Below are positions 41,667 to 50,721 of a DNA stretch of 64,000 bases, in pieces. The translations under genes were made by a program, and so were the position numbers. How positions within the stretch are numbered: the stretch's first letter is position 1; each line of letters starts with the position of its first letter. The stretch is from Tolypothrix brevis GSE-NOS-MK-07-07A (lineage in GTDB: Bacteria > Cyanobacteriota > Cyanobacteriia > Cyanobacteriales > Nostocaceae): assembly GCA_019358985.1 (NCBI GenBank), contig JAHHIJ010000011.1, positions 1 to 64,000 on the forward strand, written 5' to 3'. Under the pieces are notes generated by a model that saw nothing but the letters and a program-made list of their open reading frames with translations, was not told the DNA's origin and searched no databases.

Positions 41667-42677
41667 ATGATTTCAGTTGATGGTCTGAGTAAAATATACG
41701 GCTCAACGACAGCAATAACTGATGTTACTTTTGACGTAGAGGAAGGTGAGATTTTAGGGTTCTTGGGACCCAATGGTGCTGGTAAAACTACAACTATGCG
41801 GATTTTAGCTGGTTATTTACCTGCGACAAATGGCACAGTGAGAATTGCTGGTTACGATGTCCATGAAAATTCTCTCTTAGTACGGCAACGAATTGGCTAT
41901 TTACCGGAAACACCACCGTTATATCCAGAGATGACGGTTGAAGGCTTTTTGTATTTTGTGACGCGGATTAAGGGGGTACCGGCAGGAGATCGTACACTAA
42001 AGGTAAAAGCAGCGATTCAGCGTTGTAACTTAGAAGATAAGAGTAATGTAATTATTCGTAAGCTTTCTAAGGGATATCGTCAAAGAGTTGGCATTGCTCA
42101 GGCGATCGTCCACGATCCACCAGCTATCATTTTAGATGAACCTACTGTTGGTCTTGATCCTCGGCAAATCATTGAAGTGCGGAATTTAATTAAAAGTCTC
42201 GCGGGTACTCACACAATTATTCTTTCTACGCACATTTTGCCAGAAGTGAGCATGACCTGTAACCGCGTAGCCATCATTAATCGGGGGAAAATAGTAGCAA
42301 CTAATACTCCAGAACATTTGATGACGCAGTTGACAGGTGGTTCTGGATATGAATTGGAAATTTCCGGAGAAGCTGCGTTAGCCAAACAGGTATTGCAGAA
42401 CTTACCTGGTGTCAGTTTGGTAGAGTCGATGCCGAGCGGAATGCATGGTCATACCCCAATTGAGGATAACCGAGCTTATTTGCGGGTTATATCGCAACCA
42501 GGAAGCGAACCAGGACAGGAAATTGTCATGGCATTGGTGCGTGGGGGATTTGGTTTATATGAAATGCGACGTGTCAGCGCTACTTTAGAGGATGTCTTCT
42601 TGGAACTGACAACAGAAGAAAAAAATTTGCCATCTGAGTTAGACGACTCTGAAGCTAAACAAGGAGAAGTAGCGTAA
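41667..42677 (+). CDS. ABC transporter ATP-binding protein (GldA-like)
   Basis: The 336-residue ATPase has Walker A GPNGAGKTTT, signature LSKGYRQR, Walker B IILDEPTVGLDP and the switch histidine in STHILPEV. A C-terminal extension of about 100 residues is typical of GldA/NatA-like subunits. The next gene starts one base after its stop. With the downstream permease and GldG-like protein it resembles the GldA-GldF-GldG complex of gliding bacteria. In cyanobacteria the function of this set is not defined to my knowledge. Confidence 0.93.
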   Translation: MISVDGLSKIYGSTTAITDVTFDVEEGEILGFLGPNGAGKTTTMRILAGYLPATNGTVRIAGYDVHENSLLVRQRIGYLPETPPLYPEMTVEGFLYFVTRIKGVPAGDRTLKVKAAIQRCNLEDKSNVIIRKLSKGYRQRVGIAQAIVHDPPAIILDEPTVGLDPRQIIEVRNLIKSLAGTHTIILSTHILPEVSMTCNRVAIINRGKIVATNTPEHLMTQLTGGSGYELEISGEAALAKQVLQNLPGVSLVESMPSGMHGHTPIEDNRAYLRVISQPGSEPGQEIVMALVRGGFGLYEMRRVSATLEDVFLELTTEEKNLPSELDDSEAKQGEVA

Positions 42678-43490
42678 ATGGGTGTAGTGCTGAGTAATAT
42701 TATTGCCATTTATCGCCGCGAGTTACAAAGTTATTTTGTATCGCCTTTAGCTTATGCGATCGCGAGTATTTTTTGGCTATTGTCTGGATTGTTCTTAGTT
42801 TTGATTTTGCTCGGACCTGGAGGTATCTTACCAACAGTTGCGGCATACGATTTACAAGGGCAACAAGTCGGGGTGCCAGTACCACCAATTGATGTTCCCT
42901 ACGAATTTGTCAGGGCATTTTTAGATCGTATGGGATGGCTGTTGCTGTTTGTGCTGCCAATTCTTTCAATGGGACTGTATGCAGAAGAACGCAAACGCGG
43001 TACTTTGGAACTTTTAGCGACATCCCCAGTAACCAATTGGGCAGTAGCTATAGGCAAGTTATTGGGAGTGCTGACATTTTTTACAACAATGGTAGCACCA
43101 CTGCTGGGGTTTGAAGCGATCGCTTTAAGTGGATCAACTCCACCAATATCACCAACAATTCCCTTATTGGGTCATCTAGCATTAATCTTACTAGCAGCGG
43201 CAATATTATCTATAGGGATGTTTATTTCCTCCTTAACAGACAGCACAATTCTATCTGCTGTCCTCACATTTGCAGTGATTTTATTGCTGTTGTTCTTAGA
43301 CTTAATCGCCAAAAATGTTGGTGGTTTTGCCGGAGAAGCTTTAGGTCATCTATCCTTACTCAAACATTACAGCACTCTGGTACAAGGAATTTTCGATACC
43401 AGCAGCTTGATATTATTTGCTAGTTACATTGTTTTAGGCATCTTCCTCACAGCACAATCAATTGATGCATTGCGATTTCAACGTAATTAG
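42678..43490 (+). CDS. ABC transporter permease (GldF/ABC-2 type)
   Basis: The 270-residue protein has six or so hydrophobic segments and the ABC-2 features AIYRRELQSYFVSPLAY at the N-terminus and ERKRGTLELLATSPVTNW, the coupling region. It directly follows the ATPase gene and pairs with it. The large loop containing PVPPIDVPYEFVRAFLDRMG is outside the membrane. Function follows the GldA-like ATPase. Confidence 0.9.
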   Translation: MGVVLSNIIAIYRRELQSYFVSPLAYAIASIFWLLSGLFLVLILLGPGGILPTVAAYDLQGQQVGVPVPPIDVPYEFVRAFLDRMGWLLLFVLPILSMGLYAEERKRGTLELLATSPVTNWAVAIGKLLGVLTFFTTMVAPLLGFEAIALSGSTPPISPTIPLLGHLALILLAAAILSIGMFISSLTDSTILSAVLTFAVILLLLFLDLIAKNVGGFAGEALGHLSLLKHYSTLVQGIFDTSSLILFASYIVLGIFLTAQSIDALRFQRN

Positions 43491-43709
43491 TTAGGAGTTA
43501 AAAGTTAGTAGGCGCGGTAGAGACGTTCCGGCGGAACGTCTGTACGAAAGTTAGGAGTTAAAAGTAATAAGTTTCGTAGTGAGCGGTTTACCGCTCAAAA
43601 GTATCAAGGGAATAGAAGCGTTTAATACATTGAGTCCGCGTTTATTTACACTCATTTTTTTTAGAAGATTGTTTAACACCTAACAACTAACAAATAAAAA
43701 AGAATAATT
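43491..43709. repeat. repeat-filled gap inside the ABC operon
   Basis: Contains AGTTAGGAGTTAAAAGT direct repeats (43491-43510 and 43549-43567), a GTAGAGACGTTCCGGCGGAAC palindrome (43517-43545) and a CGTAGTGAGCGGTTTACCGCTC hairpin (43577-43600). These separate the permease from the GldG-like gene without breaking the order, so they probably inserted late. Confidence 0.75.
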
Positions 43710-45269
43710 ATGAAGAGCATCGCAAAACAAACACTTTGGAAATATCTATTTTGGTTCGGTCCTTTTTTGCTTTTTGCCGGCTTAACAGCGGGGTTAGTAT
43801 CCCAAAAGTGGGGAGCAATTCCATTAGCATTTTTGATTGCGGGAATTGTCATTATTGGCTTTTGGTTTATCTGGCAAACTCAACGAACTAACTGGTGGGG
43901 ACGTCGTTCTACCCAAGCTGGTACAAATGCTTTGGTTGCGACTATTGCAGTATTGGCAATTTTGGGTTTTATTAATTTCTTAGGCACTCGCTATCACCTA
44001 CGAACAGATTTAACTGATACTCAGTTATTTACCCTGGCGCCGCAATCACGAGAATTGGTACACTCTTTACAAAAGCCTGCAAAGGTATGGGTGTTTGATG
44101 TTAATCGAAATCCCCAAGATTTGGAATTACTGGAAAATTATCGCCGACAAAGTTCAAATTTTAAGTTTGAATTTGTCGATCCACAAGTAAGACCAGGATT
44201 AGCAGATAAATTTGGTGTGAAAGATTATGGAGAAGTTTATCTAGAATCTCAGGATAGACGACAGTTAGTCCAAGTGGTGAATCCGAACGAACGTCTGTCA
44301 GAAATTCGCTTAACTAATCGCTTGCAACAAATCAATAGCACAACCACAGCTAAAGTTTACTTCCTTCAAGGTCACGGTGAACGTCAACTTGCAACCGGTG
44401 AAGGTGCAATTTCCCAAGGAATTCAAGCGTTAAATGACAAAAATTTCACCACATCACCACTAAATCTGGCAGAAAAGTCAGCAGTTCCTGATGATGCAGC
44501 TGTGGTAGTTGTAGCAGGTGCGAAAAAAGCTTTGTTTGATAACGAAGTAAAAGCTTTGCAAAGCTATCTCAATCGAGGTGGTAACTTGCTGTTGATGATC
44601 GATCCAAATACTGACTCTAAACTTGATAGTTTACTACAAGAGTGGGGCGTGCGTCTTGATAATCGTTTAGCGGTGGATGTTTCTAACAACGTTGGGCTTG
44701 GTCCTGCGGTTGCTTTAGTGACAGAATATGGACAACATCCAATTACTAAAGATTTCGGTAATGGCATTTCGCTTTATCCCTTTGCTCGTCCTTTAGAAGT
44801 TACCCCAATGTCTGGTGTTGAGTCTACCACGTTGATGGTAACTAAACCGTATCCCAACAGTTGGGCAGAAAGCGACTTGCAAAGCGAAAATTTGCAGTTT
44901 AATGAAGGAAGCGATCGCAAAGGTCCATTAACTTTAGGTGTAGCATTAAAACGCAAACTATCAGCCAAACCAGCCGCTCAACCTACCTCCCCAACTTCCA
45001 CCGAATCACGCTTAGTAGTGTTAGGAAATTCCGATTTCGCTACCGATGGTTTGTTTCAACAACAGTTAAACGGAGACGTATTTCTCAACTCAGTTACTTG
45101 GTTGAGTCAGCAAGATCAGCAACCTCTTTCGATTCGTCCCAAAGAAGTCAAAAACCGCCGTATTAACATCACGGGGATGCAGGCAAACCTTTTAGCATTA
45201 TCGTCTTTGCTAATATTACCTGTGATTGGGTTAGCTTTCTCTGGTGTTCTTTGGTGGAAGCGACGTTAA
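43710..45269 (+). CDS. GldG-like ABC auxiliary protein
   Basis: The 519 residues have an N-terminal membrane region (three helices, about 12-95). A long periplasmic GldG/ABC_transp_aux domain follows, with FTLAPQSRELVHSLQKPAKV, VYFLQGHGERQLATGEGAIS and NLLLMIDPNTDSKL. A C-terminal helix ends GVLWWKRR. It presumably forms a complex with the ATPase and permease just upstream and with the DUF4340 protein downstream, a set often found together. Confidence 0.9.
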   Translation: MKSIAKQTLWKYLFWFGPFLLFAGLTAGLVSQKWGAIPLAFLIAGIVIIGFWFIWQTQRTNWWGRRSTQAGTNALVATIAVLAILGFINFLGTRYHLRTDLTDTQLFTLAPQSRELVHSLQKPAKVWVFDVNRNPQDLELLENYRRQSSNFKFEFVDPQVRPGLADKFGVKDYGEVYLESQDRRQLVQVVNPNERLSEIRLTNRLQQINSTTTAKVYFLQGHGERQLATGEGAISQGIQALNDKNFTTSPLNLAEKSAVPDDAAVVVVAGAKKALFDNEVKALQSYLNRGGNLLLMIDPNTDSKLDSLLQEWGVRLDNRLAVDVSNNVGLGPAVALVTEYGQHPITKDFGNGISLYPFARPLEVTPMSGVESTTLMVTKPYPNSWAESDLQSENLQFNEGSDRKGPLTLGVALKRKLSAKPAAQPTSPTSTESRLVVLGNSDFATDGLFQQQLNGDVFLNSVTWLSQQDQQPLSIRPKEVKNRRINITGMQANLLALSSLLILPVIGLAFSGVLWWKRR

Positions 45270-45434
45270 TGGTTAGTGGATGGTGGATAGTGGAAAATCT
45301 TAACAACTATAATTCTGAGAATCCTTCTAGAGCAAGCATTTGAAGAGATTAATATTGATTAGTTAAGTAACTGAGTTGCTTAACTGACTTACTTAACTCA
45401 AATAAATTGTGCTTTCACTTTCAGTATTAATTTA

Positions 45435-45743
45435 ATGGAAGCTTTACCCGATAATTGGGCAGATATTCAACCTGATACTGTATATTTTTCAATCAGTGGT
45501 CTGCTAGTTTCATTCGCAAGTGAACAAATAAAACTGGGATTAAAATATGATCAGAAAGGAAAACATTTAAAAGCCATTGAAAAAGGGCAAGTCCCCTCTC
45601 GCGGTAATGTTGGGTTGGTGACTTCCCAAGAATCAGGCTACGATTTGAAATCTAAAGTCTTAGGTAAAGGTGGCGATCGCCGATTTCATGCAAAATTCGT
45701 TGATGGTATATTACACTTCCCTGGTTTTGTAACAGAACATTAA
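45435..45743 (+). CDS. small protein of unknown function, possibly toxin-like
   Basis: The 102-residue protein ends with KSKVLGKGGDRRFHAKFVDG and ILHFPGFVTEH, giving several His, Arg and Asp residues near the C-terminus. There is no membrane segment or signal. I do not recognise it. Its place between two genes of a conserved operon, and a following acidic 128-residue gene 12 bp downstream, suggest a two-gene cassette. Toxin-immunity is one speculative reading. Confidence 0.55.
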   Translation: MEALPDNWADIQPDTVYFSISGLLVSFASEQIKLGLKYDQKGKHLKAIEKGQVPSRGNVGLVTSQESGYDLKSKVLGKGGDRRFHAKFVDGILHFPGFVTEH

Positions 45744-45755
45744 ACCCGCATAACT

Positions 45756-46142
45756 ATGACAAGACTCGAATTAAAAAATCATCAAGTTTGGCGAGATTTA
45801 ACTGAAATATTAGAAAGTTTAGATGCCAATATTCTTGTTCAAGAACATCTTGATCAATGTGATTATCAAGTGTGCGGTTACTGGGATGAACAAGATGAAT
45901 ATTATGAAACAATTACGTTGCCTCGTACCCTAGAAGCCGAATTAGTTAGCAGTTCTATTGGCGTTACTCACAAAGAACGTTTTTTACAACTAAAGTTTTC
46001 ACTCATAGCTGATGCTGTTGATCATACAAAAACTGCAAGTAGTAAAGCTCAAAAACTTGGTGAATTGGTTCTTATTTATAATGAAAATCTAGAATTTGTT
46101 GATGAGAATTGGCTTTTAGATGTCGATTCTCTAATCAAATAG
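45756..46142 (+). CDS. acidic small protein of unknown function
   Basis: The 128-residue, strongly acidic protein (EILESLDANILVQEHLDQCD, YWDEQDEYYETI) has no signal or membrane segment. It starts 12 bp after the preceding unknown gene and lies 28 bp before the DUF4340 gene, so it is probably co-transcribed with both. Acidic partner or immunity-type role is only an inference from size and charge. Confidence 0.55.
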   Translation: MTRLELKNHQVWRDLTEILESLDANILVQEHLDQCDYQVCGYWDEQDEYYETITLPRTLEAELVSSSIGVTHKERFLQLKFSLIADAVDHTKTASSKAQKLGELVLIYNENLEFVDENWLLDVDSLIK

Positions 46143-46170
46143 GATTCCTATATCAACCAACAACTAACAA

Positions 46171-46743
46171 ATGATGAAATTGCCACGAACGACTTTAATT
46201 TTGATATTGCTAGCGCTGGTTAGTGGTACTTTTGTTTACTTCTATGAAATTAAAGGGGCGCCTCAACGAGAGGAAGTAAAGGAGAAAAAACAGCAAATTT
46301 TCTCTTTTGCCGCAGATGATGTGCAGTCTTTGACGGTAAAGACGGAAAATGTGACTTTAAATCTGGAACGTAATAATGCTGGTGATACAAAATGGTTGAT
46401 AAAATCTCCTACAGCGGTTCCAGCAAACGATGCGATTGTTTCTTATTTGATGGATTTGCTAGTGAAGGGTAAGAGCGATCGCACTTTATCAATTCCACCT
46501 AACCAGCTTGCGGATTTTGGTTTAAATCCACCCCAGGCAACTATCAATATAAACCTGAAAAATCAGAAAACTCATCAATTAACTTTAGGTAAATCTGATT
46601 TTAACCGCCGTTTCTTGTATGCTCAAATCGATCCCACTCCTAAACCAGATGGTAATATCAATGTGCTATTGGTATCCACTGATTTTGAAAATGCAGTCAA
46701 GCGGCAGCTTTCAGAGTGGCAACAACCTGGAGATAAAAAATAA
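46171..46743 (+). CDS. DUF4340 domain protein
   Basis: The 190-residue protein has an N-terminal hydrophobic helix (about 4-27, LILILLALVSGTFVYFY) and a periplasmic DUF4340 domain with VKTENVTLNLERNN, KWLIKSPTAVPAND and SDRTLSIPPNQLADFGLNPP. DUF4340 genes usually close GldA/F/G-like ABC operons, as here. Two small unknown genes intervene between it and gldG. The protein ends a little early relative to some homologues (often over 250 residues), with a single DUF4340 repeat. Confidence 0.85.
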   Translation: MMKLPRTTLILILLALVSGTFVYFYEIKGAPQREEVKEKKQQIFSFAADDVQSLTVKTENVTLNLERNNAGDTKWLIKSPTAVPANDAIVSYLMDLLVKGKSDRTLSIPPNQLADFGLNPPQATININLKNQKTHQLTLGKSDFNRRFLYAQIDPTPKPDGNINVLLVSTDFENAVKRQLSEWQQPGDKK

Positions 46744-46796
46744 ACAATGATTAATAATTAAGCAATTAAAATTCCGCTTTGCAGTAGTTCATAGCT

Positions 46797-47138
46797 TTAA
46801 TCATCATAAAGTTTAGCGTTTGACTGGTTAATTAGTAAATCAATAACCTCTTTGTGTTTTTTATGAAACTTTAATAGTTCCAAATAAGCAAATGGCACTA
46901 CTACTATCCATAAAATACTAGCTATTACCAAAATTACACCAGAAAATAAACGTTGGTCTAAATTCATCTGTTCATCTTCTAAAAAAAAATGCAGCCATTC
47001 TGTAAAGAAACAGTAAGCCATCACCAGGTAAAGAAGAATTCCCAAATAAATAAGAAATGTGTGCAGCATATTGCTTCCATAAGTTACTAGTGAATGAACC
47101 ATTTGTATCGTAGTTTCGTTTTTCTTAGGTGGCAGCAA
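46797..47138 (-). CDS. small membrane protein, unknown function
   Basis: The 113-residue product has two clear hydrophobic helices (about 25-45 and 67-92), separated by the acidic FFLEDEQMNLDQRL loop, and a basic KFHKKHKEVID tail. No family recognised. It faces the ABC operon (convergent). AT-rich; a single isolated gene. Confidence 0.6.
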   Translation of the reverse strand: MLPPKKNETTIQMVHSLVTYGSNMLHTFLIYLGILLYLVMAYCFFTEWLHFFLEDEQMNLDQRLFSGVILVIASILWIVVVPFAYLELLKFHKKHKEVIDLLINQSNAKLYDD

Positions 47139-47657
47139 TTCCCTAATTATTTCGTATTTAGTTACAATTTTGTATTATATTATACTAAAATTGCTGCGAA
47201 TTATATTTTATACTACCTGAAATCATGTCGAATTTTTAACCTTTTTGTTCCTGTCTACACTGATGTATGTACATAGGTGAAAAGTTTATAAAATCAAAAG
47301 TTAAAGAATTACTAACTCAACTTAGCAATTCTCATTGATGATGTCAATCTTAATACTATACATTTTTACGGTTTCAGCCTTGTGCGCCCAGGTTAAAAGG
47401 CTCAATACGAGGCAAATTTGCACACCATAATAGTATTTTTATCTGGTTTTTTTACTTAAAAAGAATTATTGTTTACCTAAAAACTAGCTTGGCTGAAGTT
47501 TATTTAAGTAATATTTTTTGAAAAATAAAATTAACATAATTTAATTGTTTTCCGACAATGCTTTAAATCAGATTAAAATGAATTCGCTCACGCAATAGCT
47601 GTATAAAGTTACTTTGCTCATGGTGATTTTACTTAAATGAGCTAAAATTTGACATTA
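47139..47657. other. AT-rich gene-free region
   Basis: No reading frame, repeat of the window's families or RNA gene is recognisable. The stretch is very AT-rich with a small GC-richer patch around 47370-47400 (GTGCGCCCAGGTTAAAAGGC). Confidence 0.45.
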
Positions 47658-48461
47658 TCAGCCTTTATCCTCTGGGTCAGCGCGAATCAATTCAGCGATA
47701 AAAGCGACGATCGCAGATACTAAAATTAAGATGACGCTCAGAGCGTTAATATCTGGCTTAACTCCAGTTCTGATGCGGCTAAAAATTTCCATTGGCAGTG
47801 TGTTGGAACCACTACCGGCGGTAAAACTGGCGATGAGAAAGTCATCTAAGCTGAGTACAAAGGCAAGCAGACAACCGGCGATAATTCCAGGCATTAGTTG
47901 AGGTAGCAATACTTGGATGAAGGCTTGCATCGGTGTGGCTCCTAAATCAAGTGCGGCTTCTTCTAGGTGAGGATCTATGTTGGTAAGTCGCGATGAAACT
48001 ACAAGCGCAACGTATGCTAGACAGAAGACGACATGAGCGGCAATAATTGTCCACAAACTTAAGGGGATGGCAAAGGCTGCTAAAAAAACTAGGGTAGCTA
48101 CAGCGATCGCAATATCGGGAATAATTAATGGTAGGTAAGAAATTCCTCTATACAATGCCTTTCCCGGAAACTGGTAACGCGCTATCCCTACCGCCATCAA
48201 GGTTCCCAGCACTGCTGCTATACTCACGGCACTACAAGCAACTATTAAACTGTTTTTGAGAGCTGATAATATACGTTCATCACTCAATAGTTTGGCATAC
48301 CAATCAAGGGTGAATCCTTGCCAACTTGCACTGTAAGGCGAGGAGTTGAAGCTATAAAAGGCAAGTACCAAAATTGGTAGATACATCACCACAAACATTA
48401 GTAGTGAGAAAACCGCTTGCCATGCGACACGCGGTTTTTTTGGGGATGAATATATATTCAC
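47658..48461 (-). CDS. potC: PotC-like spermidine/putrescine ABC permease, orphan
   Basis: The 267-residue permease has six hydrophobic helices and the binding-protein-dependent transport motif EEAALDLGATPMQAFIQVLLPQLMPGI (EAA loop). FTAGSGSNTLPMEIFSRIRTGVKPDINA is characteristic of PotC. It imports polyamines together with PotA, PotB and PotD, none of which lies next to it: upstream is repeat-rich DNA. Either the other components are encoded elsewhere or the operon was broken by the repeats. Confidence 0.9.
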   Translation of the reverse strand: MNIYSSPKKPRVAWQAVFSLLMFVVMYLPILVLAFYSFNSSPYSASWQGFTLDWYAKLLSDERILSALKNSLIVACSAVSIAAVLGTLMAVGIARYQFPGKALYRGISYLPLIIPDIAIAVATLVFLAAFAIPLSLWTIIAAHVVFCLAYVALVVSSRLTNIDPHLEEAALDLGATPMQAFIQVLLPQLMPGIIAGCLLAFVLSLDDFLIASFTAGSGSNTLPMEIFSRIRTGVKPDINALSVILILVSAIVAFIAELIRADPEDKG

Positions 48462-49008
48462 GTTTATTTTAAGCTAGTTCTTCCTTATCAAAATCTAGCA
48501 TATCATTTTTCATGTCAATAGTCAATATAATATCTTCTTTATTTCTCGCCATGTCTTGCGACAAGCCGAGGAAGCGCGTCTACCCTTCTGCCTAAGGATG
48601 AAGTACAAATAGACAACCGATGTGGAAGTTAAATATGCGTTGTCCAGAACCCCTACAAGAGTTAGCAGTGCTACGTTTCTACATTCATTTTCACTTCTTG
48701 TGTCTAATAGACATCGACGGAATTGAAATATGTGTTGCCCCAAACCCTTGATTAGACTATTCTGTGCTACGTCTCTACATTGTTTTCACTTCTTGTGTCT
48801 AATGTGTACTTTGAAAAAACACTGAATTTTCAAAAAAAAGAAAACCCGGCGTTGCTGATTTGAAATATGAATTTTAAATTTTGACGGATGATTCTAACAT
48901 TAAAACCCGCCTTTGTAGAGACGTTCCGCCGGAACGTCTCTAGCAATAATTAGGAATTTCATATTAATATTCAGCAACGCCGAAAACCCAGTGTTATTTT
49001 TAAGTTAC
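48462..49008. other. repeat-rich region upstream of potC
   Basis: Contains a copy of the ATGTCTTGCGACAAG repeat (48549-48580) also seen at 36409, several decayed GCTACGTCTCTAC-type units (48665-48690 and 48755-48782) with the CTTCTTGTGTCTAAT direct repeat (48694 and 48791), and nested palindrome copy 3. No gene is recognised. Confidence 0.55.
48849..48982. repeat. nested-palindrome repeat, copy 3
   Basis: Outer arms CGGCGTTGCTGA and TCAGCAACGCCG enclose a core with GTAGAGACGTTCCGCCGGAAC (48915-48943). The core differs from copies 1 and 2, which carry GACGCGATATATCGCGTC-type palindromes, so this copy is a chimera of the same arms with another repeat family's centre. Confidence 0.65.
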
Positions 49009-49104
49009 TTACATGAGTAGATTAACTCCAAACCAGTAGAGAATAAGAACTGAAACAGCGCTTAACCACAAAATTCCTTTGTTCGTATACCAATTCTTGT
49101 TCAT
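49009..49104 (-). CDS. 31-residue single-helix membrane protein
   Basis: An ATG at 49102-49104, preceded by AGGAAA about 6-8 bases upstream, opens MNKNWYTNKGILWLSAVSVL followed by ILYWFGVNLLM and TAA at 49009-49011. One transmembrane helix with a polar N-terminus is evident. It resembles in size the small subunits of photosynthetic complexes or of NDH-1, but matches none I know by sequence. Good ribosome site and clean hydrophobic pattern argue for a real gene. Confidence 0.55.
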   Translation of the reverse strand: MNKNWYTNKGILWLSAVSVLILYWFGVNLLM

Positions 49105-49498
49105 TGAATTTTTCCTAGTTGATCAAATTTGGTTTAATATGCGCTTTCAAGACGCTAATTGAGCAACCATTATTTATTTATTTGGTTGTTAATACTATTT
49201 TAGCGATCGCCAAAAGATTGTGGCGAGCAAAGGAATAATTAAATGGTATATCTCTTCAGACACAGAATAATCCCAGTTTGCTTAGTAAACCTCACTTTCC
49301 CTCTCTCAAGAGATAGTCATTTCCTTCCTTCCGGTAGACAGAAATTATCGATATTTGTACATATAATTGAAAATAAATTATTGTATTGTAATAGTTTGTT
49401 TTCAAACTTAATTATGATGGGGAATGCATCTATCGAAAATACCCTAAGTAAGAAAGCAAGCCTTTTAAATGCAAGTCTTATTAATCTGGAGGTTTGTA
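49105..49498. other. gene-free upstream region of GT4 gene
   Basis: Contains the divergent promoters of the 31-residue gene and the GT4 gene, one HIP1 site near 49203, and a strong GGAGG site at 49488-49492 for the GT4 start. Nothing else recognised. Confidence 0.45.
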
Positions 49499-50587
49499 AT
49501 GCGGATTGCTCAGGTAGCCCCACTATGGGAAAGAGTACCACCCCCCGCTTACGGGGGTATCGAGTTAGTAGTAGGGTTACTGACTGATGAATTAGTCCGA
49601 CGAGGACATGAAGTAACGCTATTTGCATCGGGTGATTCTATCAGTTTGGCAAAGCTAGAATCAGTTCATCCGAGTGCTTTACGACTCGATCCGACTATCA
49701 AGGAGCATGGTGTTTACGAGTTAATGAATTTAAGTTCGGTATATGATCGGGCAGAAGATTTTGATATCATTCACTCCCATATGGGCTTTGGGGCATTGCC
49801 TTACGCTAAGTTGGTAAAAACTCCTACGGTTCATACGTTGCATGGTGTTTTTACACCTGACAACGAAAAAATGTTTAAACACGCTAAACAACAACCATAC
49901 ATCACCATTTCTGAGGCACAACGGGAACCGAGGTTAGACCTTAACTGTGTAGCGACTGTTTACAATGGAATTGATGTTAGCAGTTATAAGTTTCACCCTC
50001 AACCGGAAGATGAGCCTTACTTAGCCTTTTTGGGTAGGATGTCGCCAGAAAAAGGACCGCACTTAGCAATAGAAGTTGCTCTCAAAACTGGTTGGCGTTT
50101 GAAAATAGCTGGTAAGGTGGATGTTGTTGATGTGGAATACTATGAAAAGGAAATTAAGCCGCACATCGACGGTAAGCAAATTGAATATTTGGGTGAAGCA
50201 AATCATGAGCAAAAAAATGCTTTAATGGGTGGTGCTGTAGCAACGTTGTTCCCCATTACTTGGCGAGAACCATTTGGGTTGGTGATGGTAGAATCAATGG
50301 CAGCAGGGACACCAGTTATCGCGATGAAACTAGGGTCTACAAAAGAAGTAATTGACCACGGGAAAACGGGTTTTTTGTGCGATAATATTGAAGAATTCGT
50401 TAGTGCGATCGCTCGGGTGGGAGAATTAAACCGACGTGTTTGTCGGGAGTATGTCTCGAAGCGTTTCAGCTTGCAAGCAATGACCGATGGCTATGAAGCT
50501 GTTTATCGACAACTTATGGCAGATAAATTTTCTCAGCGCAATGGACATTTCCGTAATGCGGTAACTTTAGCCAAAAGCGGCATTTAG
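49499..50587 (+). CDS. family 4 glycosyltransferase
   Basis: From ATG 49499, six bases after GGAGG, the 362-residue protein starts MRIAQVAPLWERVPPPAYGG. It has the GT4 features VPPPAYGGIE, DIIHSHMGFG, FLGRMSPEKGPHLAIEVA and the E-x7-E motif in REPFGLVMVESMAAGTPVIA. The longer frame from 49469 lacks a ribosome site. Proteins with this start are common in bacteria and cyanobacteria and are probably retaining nucleotide-sugar transferases. Substrate unknown. No operon partner. Confidence 0.92.
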   Translation: MRIAQVAPLWERVPPPAYGGIELVVGLLTDELVRRGHEVTLFASGDSISLAKLESVHPSALRLDPTIKEHGVYELMNLSSVYDRAEDFDIIHSHMGFGALPYAKLVKTPTVHTLHGVFTPDNEKMFKHAKQQPYITISEAQREPRLDLNCVATVYNGIDVSSYKFHPQPEDEPYLAFLGRMSPEKGPHLAIEVALKTGWRLKIAGKVDVVDVEYYEKEIKPHIDGKQIEYLGEANHEQKNALMGGAVATLFPITWREPFGLVMVESMAAGTPVIAMKLGSTKEVIDHGKTGFLCDNIEEFVSAIARVGELNRRVCREYVSKRFSLQAMTDGYEAVYRQLMADKFSQRNGHFRNAVTLAKSGI

Positions 50588-50721
50588 CCTTTTTTGGCTT
50601 TGATGTAGTGTCAGGCGATCGCCATTTTTTGATCAAGCTTTGGTATGATATTTTAGGCGATCGCTATTCCAAATCTCTAATTTAGACATACATAAACTCA
50701 AATGCGATCGCTGTTATTCAG

